This document shows positions 47,757 to 61,277 of a stretch of DNA of 64,000 nucleotides, in pieces. Positions within the stretch are counted from its first letter, which is position 1, and each line of letters opens with the position of its first letter. The notes beneath the pieces were generated by a model. It worked only from the letters and a program-made list of their open reading frames with translations, searched no databases and was not told where the DNA came from. This stretch comes from Cinnamomum chago. Lineage: Eukaryota; Streptophyta; Magnoliopsida; Laurales; Lauraceae. Location of the stretch: assembly GCA_038049695.1 (NCBI GenBank), contig CP142454.1, positions 15,942,501-16,006,500 of the forward strand. The letters are read 5' to 3'. Made by a program: the position numbers and the translations under genes.

Positions 47757-48179
47757 CTGGAAGAGGAAATATTGGCAGTGATCATTGGAAAGAGCCTGAG
47801 AGGATTTGATTATTTGATGCAAATCGGTATCCATCAGCTCGTAAACAAGATAGACATCTTTGAAACTTCTTCTATGAACTGGCATCATGATGTCCTTCAA
47901 AGCAATTACATTATCATGACGTAGATGTCGAAGAAGTTTCAATTCCCGTAGGGTTCTAAGAGCATCAACACGATTTTCAAAGGCATTATTGATCTTTTTA
48001 ATTGCAACTTTCTCATTTGTTTCTTTGTTCACAGAAGAGCACACAATTCCATAGGCTCCTCTGCCAATGGGCTTGATTGGCACATATTTTGTATCAATCT
48101 CAAACAAGGTCTGCCACATAGAGTAGTAATGCTTCCCACAATTGGCAGCCCCATTGGGTGGATCCACCATTGTTGCCAT
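47757..48179 (-). CDS. MPK7-like: Group C MAP kinase, coding exon 1 (N-terminal 141 residues)
   Basis: This is the first coding exon of the same kinase. It starts [20 protein letters not shown] and continues with [20 protein letters not shown], a typical group C N-terminus. The glycine-rich loop is GRGAYG (39-44), the ATP-binding lysine is in VAIKK (Lys61) and the helix C glutamate is in RELKLL (Glu79). The exon ends YFLFQ, with donor CAG|GTATGG at 47756. The ATG lies only four bases after a 5' UTR acceptor (TGTGCAG, 48184). Group C genes in other plants also have two coding exons, so the structure is conserved and only the intron is unusually long. The enzyme is expected in cytosol and nucleus. 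Whether it answers to a particular hormone or stress cannot be read from the sequence. Confidence 0.96.
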
Positions 48180-48183
48180 TTAT

Positions 48184-49531
48184 CTGCACATCACCAAAAC
48201 AACAAACAAAAACAAAAACACATTTTCATTGGGATTCCACCTTTTTAGTATTACAATAGACAGCATAAATTTCCAAAACCATCAGAAATCTATCAGGGCT
48301 TCAAAGATAATTTTTCATTTATAAGATCATTTAAGACGGAAGTAAAGATGGCTGCAGCTCTGTGAGGTGAATATATATGCACCAGCTTGATGGGGCATGT
48401 TATGAGTTTGGAAGTCGGACTTCTTTCCAAATCAATAAGTTTCAAGGTATTTTTATGTAATTGTCGGACATCACAGGGCTTTTCATGTAATTTTTGAAAT
48501 TTTGAGAAATTAATATATTGGAGTGTCCACCCAAACCTATAGAGAACGACCAACTCATTCTCTCCCTCCAGTTCCTCTTTTTTCTCTCTCCTCTTCTAGT
48601 CAATCTTTTTTTTTTTTTTCCTAACATCCATAGGGAAAACCCCAGATATCTTAGCATTCGGGAACTTTAGTTTCGATTCCCTTTATAAATTATAACCTAG
48701 AATTAAGTTTTGTGAGCAATGAATAGATGCCTTCTGTAGCAACTCACCAACTCAAGAATCAAGCCCATTGTGGATTTATGAACATAGCTTCCATGATTCA
48801 TGAACGATAAGCCCTCCAGAAGTAGTGTCCTAACTACTACATAATCCACTCAATTTGCAAAATCCACTTGTTTCCACCGTTTCAGAAGCACAGATTTCCC
48901 GATCACAAATGTTCAAATGGTATTAGCAAATTAAGAATAGATGAAAACCTTAAGGCTTCTCATAGACAATAGTCACAATACCATCTATTAGTACAACCCA
49001 CAACAATAAACAAGTACACAACTTGCATCTGAAAAAGTATATACATACCATAAAAGCATCCCTTAAATTATCCTTATCAAAAAAAGTTTGGTACTGCCTA
49101 TGCCTAAGTGAGTTGCAGCACTGATGGTGAATGTGTAAAGGACTCATGGATGAAGCTTTCCTCTATCTAAACCAGATGCACATTTTCACACTATTCATCA
49201 GTGTGTAGATACCATGACCTATGCAGCAACTAGTTAAATTCATGAGGTACAAATTTAGTTTTTTTTTTTTTTTTTATGGATTTGTGAACAAAGTTTCCTA
49301 TGAGTTCATAAATATTAACCCTTCAAGGCAACCAAAACCCATGTGAAAACCAGTACATATTCCACTTAATCCACCCCATTTCATATTGATATTGACATGA
49401 TTTATGGATACAATTTTCCTGTACAAACATGAATATGACAAAGCAAGACAACAGGGAAGTAGAAGGCGCTGTGTTAAACAAACAATCACAGAAACTACAA
49501 TAAACTTGACACAAGCAAAGTAGATGCTTAC
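48184..49531 (-). other. 5' UTR intron of the MAP kinase gene
   Basis: On the minus strand a donor GTAAG|GTAAGC near 49531 and an acceptor GTGATGTGCAG at 48184, four bases before the ATG, bracket a 1.35-kb AT-rich segment with no coding content. Leader introns are common in plant MAP kinase genes and often raise expression. The exact donor base is inferred. Confidence 0.65.
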
Positions 49532-49601
49532 CTTACAAGATCTTTCACAGGAAGAAGATGAAATAGTTGATTTTTCACTAGTAATTCTATTGGATCTTCT
49601 G

Positions 49602-49661
<60 letters not shown>

Positions 49662-50230
49662 ATCACTTAAATTACACTATCCGATTCGTTTCTTTTTCTT
49701 CAATCCTCAACAGAAAATCTCCCAAATCTCCAAAATACTCGCCCAAAATCCCTCCTTTTCAACACATTTCTACTCTTCTTGCATCAAAATCTCCGCAAAC
49801 TCACCAAATCCCCTCAAAACCAAGCCCTAATCAGCATTCTTCTTCAAGATCCGATCGAGAACCTTTCAAACCTACAAAAAGTCAAGATCAAGGCCCGATC
49901 CCTCTCTTCTATTGGATCTTTCGCAGCGATCAGATCGGATCTCCACCGACCATTCGATCGTCCTCGAAAACTCCGAAGAAATCCTGTCAAATCTTGATCG
50001 ATCGAAGGTTTTCTTTGTCGGATCGAGGTCCGATCCGATCCGCTCTCAAATCTTCTGGCTTTCTTTTTTCTGGATCGAATGCGAGTGTGTTCGTCAGTGG
50101 AAGCAGATAAGGAAGGAGCCGAAACGGAGACGGTTTTTTTTTTTTTTTTTTTTTTTACTTTCTTTTCTCCTTCTTTTCTTTTTTTTTTTCGGCGCAAAAA
50201 CGCCTTTTACGTTGTTTGCTTCTTCGTGTA
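49532..50230 (-). promoter_or_regulatory. Probable 5' UTR exon and core promoter of the MAP kinase gene
   Basis: The region immediately upstream of the leader intron is (GA)n-rich on the transcribed strand (49607-49659), followed by GATCGGATC-rich sequence and a long A/G-rich stretch (50134-50190). The GC content is higher than in the flanks, as is usual for plant first exons. The transcription start is not determinable here. The 117-codon frame at 49844-50197 is low-complexity and unlikely to be a gene, but its ATG would act as a uORF if included in the leader. Confidence 0.5.
49607..49659. repeat. (CT)26 microsatellite in the kinase leader
   Basis: A perfect 53-base CT run, which is GA on the kinase sense strand. 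GA-rich leaders bind BPC/GAGA-type factors in plants, so copy number variation here could affect expression. Confidence 0.9.
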
Positions 50231-52900
50231 AAAACTTACACACATGACGACGACCGGTAAAGTTTGTAAATTACGAATAGCCAACTAAAACCTTCATTCG
50301 TTACAAACAAGGACATCTATTGTTCTTAAAAAACTATAGTGATTTTTTCTTCTTTTTTTTTTCTTTTTTTTTGTGTTCTCTTGATAACTCAAGGTATCGA
50401 CCACCATGACTTTGACTTTGAGCCTGAGGGACACTTGAATATGGGTATCCTATAAAATTATGAGAGGTGACCAATAAAGGTAAGTGTCGAATATAAGACA
50501 TCTCCGCTTCCTGATGTGCAAAATCCTTAATCAATTAAGGTACAATTCATTGGTTTATATAGTGGTTTTTTTTAGTAGATGGAAAGTATCCACTATACTT
50601 CTATCATTATTGATAGGAATGTTTTAGATCTAGATTTATTGAGATTAAATTAGATACAAGAGGCTGATAAAATATTGTTAGACTTGAATGAGTTTAAGTG
50701 GGATTAATGTTGAAAACTTTGTAGAATGGGAAGGAAATGAAAATGGTTGGTTCTCAAATTTATCCAAATGGTTTGATGTATTTTTATCATAAATGTTAAA
50801 AGTTTAGATTTTAATTTCATCTATAAAATAAATTAAGATAAAAGTTTGATTGAATTTAGTTTTTTGTTATTTTTTATATTATCCCTCTTTTACACACTCG
50901 CACACTCTAAATTCCCAATTCCCTAATCATGATCCAAAAATTACTCTGTAAATGTATTTGTGGATAGGGAGATGCTTTACCACTTGGATTACAATCATAA
51001 ATTCTTAAATTAATGTCTTTAAATTGATTTATATTAGATATCACCTAAGAAAACTTGAACCGTTTCACAGTAAAATAGATCAGGTTTCATCAATCAACAA
51101 AAAGCTTTGCTGCTTCTTTTAACTCTTTTTTTTTCTTTTTTGCTAGATTATCCTATTCACCGAGAGTAATGCTCTTAAATTTATCACTTTAGAAATCATT
51201 TTCTTGGGCATGTCAAGGTGCCAACATTGCAAAAGTCAAAAGTAGTTGGGTAAGCATTTCAAAATAATAAATGCTGTATGTTATCCTGGTACTGTAGAAA
51301 TGGAAAGGCTCGGTGGTTTCTTGTAGCTATTAAGTTTTATAGGTTGTTTTGTGTAAATCTCAATAGAATACGTTGGAGCCTGCCTGCCTGCCTTGTCTAC
51401 TGACTCTAACCGCTCTCGGCTCGGCTAGGCTCAGCCCCTGCTCTGGCTCTCGGCTAAAGTAGCAGTAGTAATAATAATAAGAAGGGGACAAAAGACCGTG
51501 TACGTGAGTGAGTTTGAACTTTGAAGAAGCATATGCTGTAAAAGGTGCTGCAAAGCGTCGTGCTCTGTCTGTGCTCATCCATTTCCTTACACGTGGCAAA
51601 CAAATTATTGGGTCGTCAGTGCTGATGCACCGCTACAAATATCTCCAATATTCATTCTCAAAATATCACAATCATTTCATTATTAAATATTAAGTATCAG
51701 CTGATTTCACTTTTTTTTTTTTTTGCCCCAGCTTCATATGATTTCACTTGTAAAACAAAAAAATAAAAAAAAAAACTTTTTTTTTATCCAAGCAATCCTC
51801 TTGTATAGGGTGTGTGGCCTACCATTGATACCATGATCATTGCCCACTTACATAGCATGATTATAGATTGATAGATGTATATAGATAGTAAATCGGCCTA
51901 AAATTTGCTTGGATTAGAGCGAGACGCCTAGATAAGAATTCGCCCACAATTAGAAGATATGAGATGGTGATGGCCAAAATCGTTGGCCTTAAACTGCCCT
52001 CGTCATTATCATGTCATCATCAAAGCTATGTCTCAATCATGTTGAAGTGGTTATAAAAACTATAATTCTCAGCTTCTCTTTTATTTATCTTAATACAAAT
52101 TCTTATAGAAGTTAATACTTTTTGGTAGTTAGCTTTACTATTTTCATTAGTGTCATCTTCTTCCTTCCCTTCTCTTTTATGGAGTATTTTTTTGCTTTTG
52201 GCAGATATTTAGTAGATATGGGGTTTTTAAGATGGGTGATCCACAAACATCATTTTATAGCATGATGTATTTCATTTCAAATAATATTTTGGGGCATTTG
52301 TAAGCTTTAAAAATAAGGTCTTAGTTTATGATTTAGATATTATTTACATATTAGGTGTTTGAGAAAGTTTTAGTTGTGTTTTCTACATTTAGAGATTAAT
52401 TTTTGTCCTTTTAAAAAGCTTAATGTAAGGGAGCTACTTATTTTTGGAATTATTTTATTTAAAACGGATTGAGGTGGACAATGCAAGATTTATAGTTATT
52501 TTATAGGAAAATGCCCTTATAAAATTTCAAAATGACATAAATTGTGGGCATAACATTGTAACTTTTAAATGCGGGCCCCATTTACTTCATGAGATAAAAG
52601 CTTTTTTTAGTAATTTTCCCAAACAAACTAGTTATAAGTTAGAGCTTTCATTTTAGACCTTAATCCACTAACTCTTATTAATTAATTAAAGGTTCCAAAC
52701 AACCCTTCAGTTGCCAAATAGAAAAGATAAATATAATTGAAAATTACTTCCTCTTTAAAACAATATTGAGTGTCCTTTTTAGTGGGGCTATGACCCTACT
52801 TGTAGGGCCAGCCACATAGTTGATTTTGATGGATACGACAAATTAGGACTCATGGATGAAATTAATTAATCCACCAAATTTCGAATTTAGATCCTCAAAT
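50231..52900. other. Intergenic, no gene seen
   Basis: AT-rich sequence upstream of the MAP kinase gene. No exon, RNA gene or delimited element is recognised. Confidence 0.55.
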
Positions 52901-53105
52901 CACTACACCAAAAATCGGAAATTGGAACGGAAAAGCGTTCCTAATCCTTCCGTTCCTAATCCGTTAAAGTGTTCCAATTTCCGTTCCAATTTGGTACCAA
53001 CCGTTCCTAATCCAAATTGGAACGGAAATTGGAACACTTTAACGGATTAGGAACGGAAGGATTAGGAACGCTTTTCCGTTCCAATTTCCGATTTTTGGTG
53101 TAGTG
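52901..53105. mobile_element. CACTA-type MITE, perfect 92-bp-armed hairpin
   Basis: It begins CACTACACCAAAAATCGG and ends CCGATTTTTGGTGTAGTG, the CACTA superfamily terminus. The flanking 3-bp duplication is AAT (52898-52900 and 53106-53108), as expected for CACTA elements. The two 92-base arms are exact reverse complements by base-by-base comparison, separated by a 21-base loop. The whole 205 bp is inverted repeat, so it codes nothing. Absence of any arm mismatch points to a very recent insertion. Confidence 0.93.
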
Positions 53106-53324
53106 AATAATTCAAAATGTTATGGATTTAATTTTAAACTCAATTTTCATCTATATGGCCCTTTATTCCATGTGTTGGACCCAAATTTGTTCATCTTACC
53201 CTGTTAAACATGGATTATGATTTCATTTAGCAGATCAAGTTGATCTTTATAACAAAAAAGTAAATATTTTATACATTCCCATCTGTATGAACCATAAGCT
53301 CCCATTGATCTCACACACACATAC

Positions 53325-53360
<36 letters not shown>

Positions 53361-53440
53361 TATAGGACAAGGCTCTTCTAAGCTCGAGTATGTGGTGGGG
53401 TCCATCTGGGGACCATATGGGGATGGGGATAAGGGAAAGC
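53325..53440. mobile_element. (TA)n tract plus truncated CTCTCCTAA-family element
   Basis: A (TA)n run (about 53325-53357) is followed by GAGTATAGGACAAGGCTCTTCTAAGCTCGAG and GGGGTCCATCTGGGGACC. The latter resembles the interior of the element at 44446 (GGCCCACTTGGGGACC). The right end was not found, so this looks like a fragment at another TA site. Confidence 0.5.
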
Positions 53441-56423
53441 AGTTGTCTTAGAAAATGAAGGGAAACTTATTTATGCACACAATTAATCATGCTCTAATCC
53501 GTTTGTATGTAGATTGTGACGTTTGTGATGTCACCCATATAAAATAGATAGTGATAATGATTTGTCATCTTGATGGATGGCACTGTGGAAGGAAAGTTAT
53601 ACGCTATAGCCACACTTGCCAAATATATGATAGATACCTTAAGATACTTTGAATAGAATTTTGGCAGGCACGTCCAAATCTATGTGAGGATAATCTTTTA
53701 ATCCTCCACTTGGAGCTTACAAGTGTAAATGCCGAAATGCACGTTCTATGATTTTCCATTTCTCTAGCAGTCATACCATATGGAAGAGGAAATAGAAAGG
53801 GAAGGATTGGACTCCAATTTCATTTCTTCTCTTGCAAAAAGAAGAAAAGTCGTTGGACCAAACCATGAAGCAGGAGGAAAAAAAAAAAAAAAGAGTTCCC
53901 ACTTCTAGAGAAAACAACCTGCACAATTGTGTTGTCATTGAACGTTTGTGCACGTACGCAGAAAATCAATCTAGCAAGCTTTTTCCTCTTTCACGGGAAG
54001 AAAAAAATGGATCTCATATGGAAAATGCTTTTTTATGGAATTGTAAAAAAACTTAGCTCATTTAAGGGTGTGTTTGTGTAACACTGCGGAAGTGTTTTCT
54101 CTTCTGGTGGAGGAGAGACATTGAGTTGAGGGGGAGGGGCATGTTCAGACCCCCACTTCTATCAAATGAGGAAAAAAATACACATTTTGATATGTTTTTC
54201 TTAATGAAACTGCCTGCACCCAACACCCATCATGTATCCAAATTGGAAATGGAGCACGTCCATGGAAAGTAGGGTGAACAAATGCATCCTAATTTGGTGA
54301 AAACTGATTTATTTGTGGCAGCATAAGAAATCCTCGATGTTACCCAAACGTATTTCGAATGACTTGGAGTTTCAATGAAAATTGCCCGAGTCAACCCAGG
54401 TTTATAACCTACCAAGAGTTCACCGAACCTGACTGAGCCTTACAAACTACTCCAATAGACTCGCCTGAGTTGCTCCCTGACCTCTCTAGTCTCTAGTCTC
54501 TAGTGGAGTTGATCTCTAACCTCTACATTGCACTCACAAGTGAGACAGAGCCCTACCCAAGTGCGTCAACCTGGACCAGACCATCAGCTTGGGCTTCAAG
54601 AACATAAGCTCGGGCCCCGCCAAATTAGATAACATGCTAGACCCAGAGCCACTTGGGCCTCAAAGTGCATCATCATACACAAAGTGAGGTGGGCTCTAGA
54701 TATCCTGATTCCTGACCCATGTCTCAAAACACCCAAATTCCAGACCCTCCTGGTCCAGTTATAGTTTAATGAAAATCATTAGAAATGTTTGTGCTAGTTG
54801 CCAGATTTGCACTCAAAGTCCAACTTCTGCAGCAAATTTTGCATTAGATAATACTTCTTGAGACATTCATGCAGTGAGGTTGATTGGAAAGAAAGCAAAG
54901 CCAAAAAATTACAAAGCCTGATGTTCCCAAAGGAAATAAAGGTATAAACCATGAGTCAGCTGCACGGTGGCTTGGCTCTTTCTCACTCAAGCCACTTAAA
55001 CTACCTAAGAATTACTTGATCCTTAGTTACTAGGCCTAATGTACAGACCTGGATCCAGTTCACATGCCAGAAAGTCTGGTGGGCCCAATTCATGGGGAAT
55101 ACAAGTGCATGAGGGTGTGGATTGATCATTGGTGGGCCCAATTTTCATAATAGAAATGAGATGCACAGATATTGGTCTTGTTTGAGTCTAGGATGTTGAA
55201 ACAGGAGTTTTGGCAAGTCATAACAGCTTTTCATCAAGTTTCTGAACTTGGTTCAGTCTGGTAGAGTTGGGATGAATATGGGCTGGGTTCAGGTGGAATC
55301 TGGAGTGTATACTAACTATAATTACTAAAGGGGACCTATACCTGGACCCAGACCTGACTCAGGTCTAAGTTACTGGACCTGTGCTCAAACCTGATTTTAG
55401 ATTAAAGACCCGAACCCAGGAGGCCTTGACCAAATAAAGGGCATGGAAACCAAACCGAATTGAGATCAATTACGTACATAGTAAGTCATTTTCATGATTA
55501 GCCAGACCAGTCATGTGCTTGGAAGGGTCCGGGCCCTCTCTGAACAAAAAAAAGAAGAAAAAAGAAGGAAACAATGCAAGTAGAGTTTTGGAAGGTCTCC
55601 CTGTAACCGTGTTAATCATGTTCAATCTAATCGTGAAACAAACTATGATTGACATAAAATTTGAGGATACTCATATATATTTGGAGGGAGTTCATTTTGA
55701 ATCGTACGGGTTTTAATTGGAAGGCCCCACTATGGGGTTCCACTTCCTTAACTCGGGATTTCTATAGGTTACGGCCTTCTGGATTCTAATCCAACCAATC
55801 TTTTAAGGGTCCTTTGTGTGATGACCACAATAAACCTAATATACAAGTAGTACGTAGAATGTACACATAATCCTGATATATAGCTAGGGCGGCAAACCTG
55901 AGCCCTTCCCCACTAACCCGGCCAATTTCAAGCATGCATAATTTGACCCGTAAATATAAGCAGCCTCGGAGCCAGACATTTTCCCTAGAGGAGGGCAAGT
56001 GATAGTCAAAGTGATAATCTTAAATTTATTGATTTATTATTAATAATTTTAAAAAATTGCGCATTTTTTAGTAATAGTTAAAGGAAAAAACTAAAATTGA
56101 AGATACTATATTTCTACGAAAGTAATTTTCAAAAGTTTGTGAGGGCAATTAAAATAATAATAATAATAGGGTTCGCTAAAATGAATCTAAACCGCTAAGA
56201 GCAATCTCATTTTCTCCTTGATTTTTGGCATTGAAAGTTTGTATCTCAGTGTAATCAAAATACAAAACATGTAGCCTCCATTTTCATCAATGCAATGTAT
56301 TACCTTTGGAAAGTTAGAAATGAAGCTTTTTGAGTTTGCTTTTCTAGTCAACCCTGATAAAGTGATGTTTTTAAATCTTGGAAATACCACAAGACCGGTC
56401 TTTACAATTTCGTTCGAGATCAC
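53441..56423. other. Intergenic, no gene seen
   Basis: No exon or delimited element is recognised. The parts near 54400-54750 and 55000-55450 are rich in CTGGACC/GGTCCAG-type words and look like eroded repeats. Confidence 0.5.
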
Positions 56424-56426
56424 TAA

Positions 56427-58968
56427 GGGCACGTTTGGTAACAAGAGAGGAATCCTCTATTTAGAGGAATCTTTGCATCCGCAGAATTAGACTTTCCTAT
56501 TTGAGGATTTATAAGAGAGATGATTCATTGCATTTCACGTTTGGCGAGCATGGAGGAATCATCAATGATTCTTTCGGATCCAAGTTTGGTAACGAGAGAG
56601 GAATCCACAAAATATATATATTTTTTGAATTTTTCCATCTCAAATCCCATTTAATGTAACCCAGAAAATATTCCTTTCCACATCCTCTAATCCATTCTAA
56701 AAAGCAAAAAATCATTTTGTACACACAAAAGAATTTATGAAAATTTTGACACAATCTCCCCTTAAAAGGAAACATACACATTGGATTATTGCAAACCAAA
56801 ACCAAAAAACAAAAAGATGAAACATGTGTTTTTTTACCCTCAGCTTAAACAATCATAATTATAAAAAATTGCTATCCACCTGCATTAGCACAGTAGCTCC
56901 AGCATGCCACATCTCAAAACACAAACTTAATGCTAGTAGAAAGCAAACATCAGAATTCAACATCTTCCTCGATTAAGCATGTCAACAACAGAGACTTGCA
57001 ACTTCGCCAATAACTAAGGTCATTGGCTTAAGGTTAACTTTTATTAAATAGAAGAGTACTCATTACAAAATGAACCCAACACTATAAAATATTTGGTACA
57101 GAGTGAACATAACCCTACAAAAAATTAGAGAACATCAACAACAGAGACACATTACTTTTTTACAATGGACTAGAACAAAACACAAGGGCTACTACAACAC
57201 TTCCACCACTATCAATGAGCTGAGGGCTATCCTCATCTACTACAACACTTCCACCACTGCCGGAGCTAAGGCCGTCCTTGGCCTTCATGCTAGTGTGGAC
57301 CCCTCCATCGATGTGTTCCAATCCTAAGTGAGTTTGTTGGTCCATCACCTCCTGAGCCTGCAACTTTTCAGTCAAAGAGACTACCTGCAATCCCACCATG
57401 CCATGCAAAGAACGTTACCTCCAAACTACTAAATGCACCTTGTTTCGAAATTTACTAATGTGGTCTCCAAAATGAAGTTCTAAATAGTGATAAGTGTTTG
57501 AGTGAGGATGCCATTCTGTTTTTCAAGAAGTTTAGGACCCAATTAGTGTATCAATTGCACATATCAAATTAGGTAATGCATAATATGCATTTGTCGTGTG
57601 TTCAATAAACTCCCAACCACAATCAAGTAAATATATTAAGTTTCCTGCCTCGTGCTGTTCAGGGCTATTCAAGCTATCACTATGTGATTCAAAGGCAACC
57701 TACAATCTCCAATAATATAGTCTCCATCTAGATATAGAGTCAATAGCCCACAAATCATACAATATCATAGTTCATTCACTACATATAATAATGATGAGTC
57801 GAGAATATGGGCATGAAAGAGAGAGGAACTTGAATATTATGAACATTATAATTTCTACGTTAATTTGGAAAGGAACATTAGAACCGTTCGTGTTTTCTCT
57901 CCGTTCACATACACCCTTCATGCACTGTGATTTCATCTCTTTGTCAATTTCTTCTTTTTTTAATGATATTATATGCATTTTCTTACATAAACATTCGATG
58001 CAATCAAACAAACCCTTCCACCTCTGTCCCTTCACAATTTTCCTATGAAAAACATTTCTTACAAACCCTATATCACAAGGCACTCTACCTTACAAATTTG
58101 AAGGTAAGTTGGACCAGAACTTGATTTGAGACTGGAGGTTGGTGGAGTCGGACCAGATCAGAATCAATCTGAGGGGTCCCGTGCTGGATCCGGATCTAGA
58201 TCCATCCTTTAAAAAATAGATGTAAATCTAGATACAATGGTCTTGCCTCAAACTTGACTCACTTGCGTCCCTAATGTTATGGTGGATCTGAATTTGAATC
58301 TGACATATGTAAGGTGCCTCGGACCATGGCTGATATGGTGAAAGAGGTGCTAGATCTTGGTCAGCACCTCAATGCCATTTTCCATCAGGCCAAGCATAGT
58401 TGCAAACTCAAAGGCAGACTTGAAGAAACCCTCTTTGATAATTTTCTACAACCAGTGGATTAACCAAATGAGATCAGATCCCCTTCTCAGTCTCTGATCG
58501 AGAGAGAGGTTGAAGAAATCGCTGTAGGTATTCCGTCAAATAAGAAGAGAGAGAGAGGGAGAGGAAGAGACCGGGGGAGAGGGAGACATACTTGTTTAGA
58601 GAAAATAGCCGGCCGGAGAGACTTTTCCGATGCTTCCCAAGTTGCAAGCGCAGGAGAAGAACCGAAGAGAGGAGAGGAACCGATGCTTCCCAAGTCTAGG
58701 GCAACAAACCAAGAAGAGAGGAGAGGAACCGTTTCTCTTGACAAGAATCCCCAGTGAATAGCTAGCTTTTATACTTCCTCCTTTTTTAGTGATGATTCAT
58801 TCATTCCTATGGTGGAGGTCAGACCAGGAGAATCCATGCTATAGTTGATTCTGAAACTCATCAGGCCTGAAAATCCTCTGCAAAGAAAATTACCCAAATA
58901 TGGGTTTTCCTCTATTCCGAGGAAACATGAAGAGGATTCTTCTCAATGGATGCTTACCAAACATGCTG
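56427..58968. mobile_element. Putative PIF/Harbinger-like element (2.5 kb), non-coding
   Basis: The left end GGGCACGTTTGGTAAC is matched by the inverted right end GCTTACCAAACATGCTG, with TAA on both sides (56424-56426 and 58969-58971). A second copy of the terminal words (AAGTTTGGTAACGAGAGAGGAATCC) lies near 56580, and GAGGATTC words recur near the right end. A 82-codon minus-strand frame (57160-57408) has a short coiled-coil-like start (VVSLTEKLQAQEVMDQQT), but no transposase or Myb domain is recognisable. The ends match only moderately, so the unit is provisional. Confidence 0.5.
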
Positions 58969-58971
58969 TAA

Positions 58972-61277
58972 TGGTCTCATTCTTCTTCTCTGTTTGTTGA
59001 ACTTGTAACTCATCAACAATATATATATATATATATATATTTTTTTTGTCTTTATCTGACCAAATCATCTCAAATAACATTTATTGGGTTTCTCATCAAT
59101 TAGAATGGACTATATCTATGTTTCATATGATATGCACGTTGGGATTTTTATTCCATGGTTCCATGGTGATGTGAAATCCTAAAGCCCCAAGTGTTACTCA
59201 ACATGGTCTTTTCACATGACATTTCAACACTGTATTTCATGTATCCCATGATACCAACCATGTGTCACAGGGTCAGGATGGCCTGGTACAAACTAGAAAG
59301 CCATACTTCACAATTCACAAAAGAAAGTAATGAAATAGTAATGATGTCTTGATCAAACCAACAACCTCTGCTTTACTTGTGTTTGTTCAACAATTTGGAG
59401 TATAACGGAAATATGTCAGCTTAGACGACTAAAATATGCATGGAATTAGATGGAGATAGTACCCCAATCAGAGAGAGAGAGAGAGAGAGAGGAGTATTTA
59501 TAATAAAAAATAACTGGCATGATAACCCGTGCTTATCACGGGCATGTTTAGTTGTTCACCAATAATTGAAAAGTATATATATACTGATTTATTAAGAAAA
59601 AACTCAGATTATGCAAGATCATTCTCAAATAGTCATGACAATAATTTGGTGATTATGATAAGGATGAAAATGAAGTTCTTGCAGAAAAGTGAAAAGTGAG
59701 AAAAAGAGGTGATTACATGAAATGAGAAAAAGAAGTGGTTACATGAAATGAAGATGAGTGGGTATATGTTGGAAGTGGAGATAAATGGTTAAATATTGAA
59801 AATGAGGAGTTATAACTCTCAGTCAAAATTATCTTCATAACCTTCCAGCTTAACATAGTGTAATTGGAGTTCTTTGAAGTTTCCTAAAACTTATAATAAA
59901 AGAATAATTGGAGTTCTTTGAGGCTCCTGAAAACCTTTGGGATCCTACAGAGAAAATAGATTTTAGTAATACATTTTAAGATAACTAGTCACCAACCCCA
60001 AATATTTTTTTTTATGTTTATTAAATTGAGACTCTTATATAGGCATGAAAATTTATACGTTATCCCATAGCTCTGTTAAAATAGTCAAACACTAAAATAG
60101 TATTATTATTTTTCAAAATATTCTTAGAACACTTTTTTTTATATGAAATTTGACTTTAGATATGCAAAAGGTCTTACCCATAATAATTGTATATTATAAT
60201 GAATATACCACATATGGGTCTCTCATGAGAGAAGAGTTGGCATGGAAGACCTTCGAAGTAGCATTAGGGAATTGATTTTGTAATTAAAGTAAGCTTAGCA
60301 CAGACCTAATTATTTTTAACTATATTTTTCTAATCTTTGTCTTTTGAAACAAGAGGAATAAAGGGACACCCTGACCAAAGGTTTAGAGAGACATCTGTTG
60401 TGAGAAGATAGGGACACGTCTCACACCTGTGAAAACAAAGTGCCCCTATGAGTTGTAGGAATATTGAAACAGTTGACAAGGTCTTCCACTGAGTTGATCA
60501 GAAGGTCTTCCACTGCATATTCTTTGATGATGGGATAGGGATATTGTTAATGGACCAATCACCCAAAGGACCAAATTAATTTAACTCAATAATATATCAT
60601 ACATAATAATATTATTTGTTATTATAAACTTGATGTGAGCCCAACTTATCCTATGGGTTTAATCTATGAATATGATTTGTTTTTCCTTGTTCTGTTTTTA
60701 TGGACCATTTAAAATGGCAAGGGAAATTATAAAAAGAAAGGAAAGAAAAAAAAAATAAAAGAGAGGGGGTGGGAGTAGTTTCCTGTCTAAGAGTGCAAAC
60801 AGCAAAAGATAACCAGAGGGAACTAGGTAAGGTCTTGTAGCAAGTAAAAGGATAGAATTAAAGGTTGATCAAGCTAAACACATTTATCGTTAAATATTTG
60901 GTTCTCACTTAATCTACTCTAGAAAGTCAATGGTGAATGCTAAACAAAACACTGAGAGCTTGTTTGTTAATTACATTAGTATATATACATAGAAATTGTA
61001 AATATACATAAAAATTTATAGTTAAATGAGCTCCATCTTTAAGATTATTAAAAAAGTCAGGTGGAAGGATATTAGTGAGAGGCGAAGGATATAATAGGTA
61101 GCAATGTAGAGAACTTCGCTTTCCTAGGCTTTAAAACACTAGAGTGATGGTTGTGTATTCATTTCCATAATCTCTTGATTTTATTACCATAAAGAAAAGC
61201 TTATTAGATGTTCATTTTTGAATATTTACCTTTGATTTCTATTTTTAATCATTTAGTACATGAATTCCTATATACTT
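58972..61277. other. Intergenic; microsatellites, no gene seen
   Basis: No exon is recognised. A (TA)n run lies at about 59020-59040 and a (GA)n run near 59471-59490. AATTGGAGTTCTTTGA is duplicated near 59859 and 59906. A Tourist-like family copy probably begins near 60960. Confidence 0.5.

Noticed and set aside
49844..50197. 117-codon minus-strand frame upstream of the MAP kinase
   Set aside because: It is low-complexity Lys/Arg/Ser sequence from A/G-rich leader DNA, with no domain. At most it would be a uORF.
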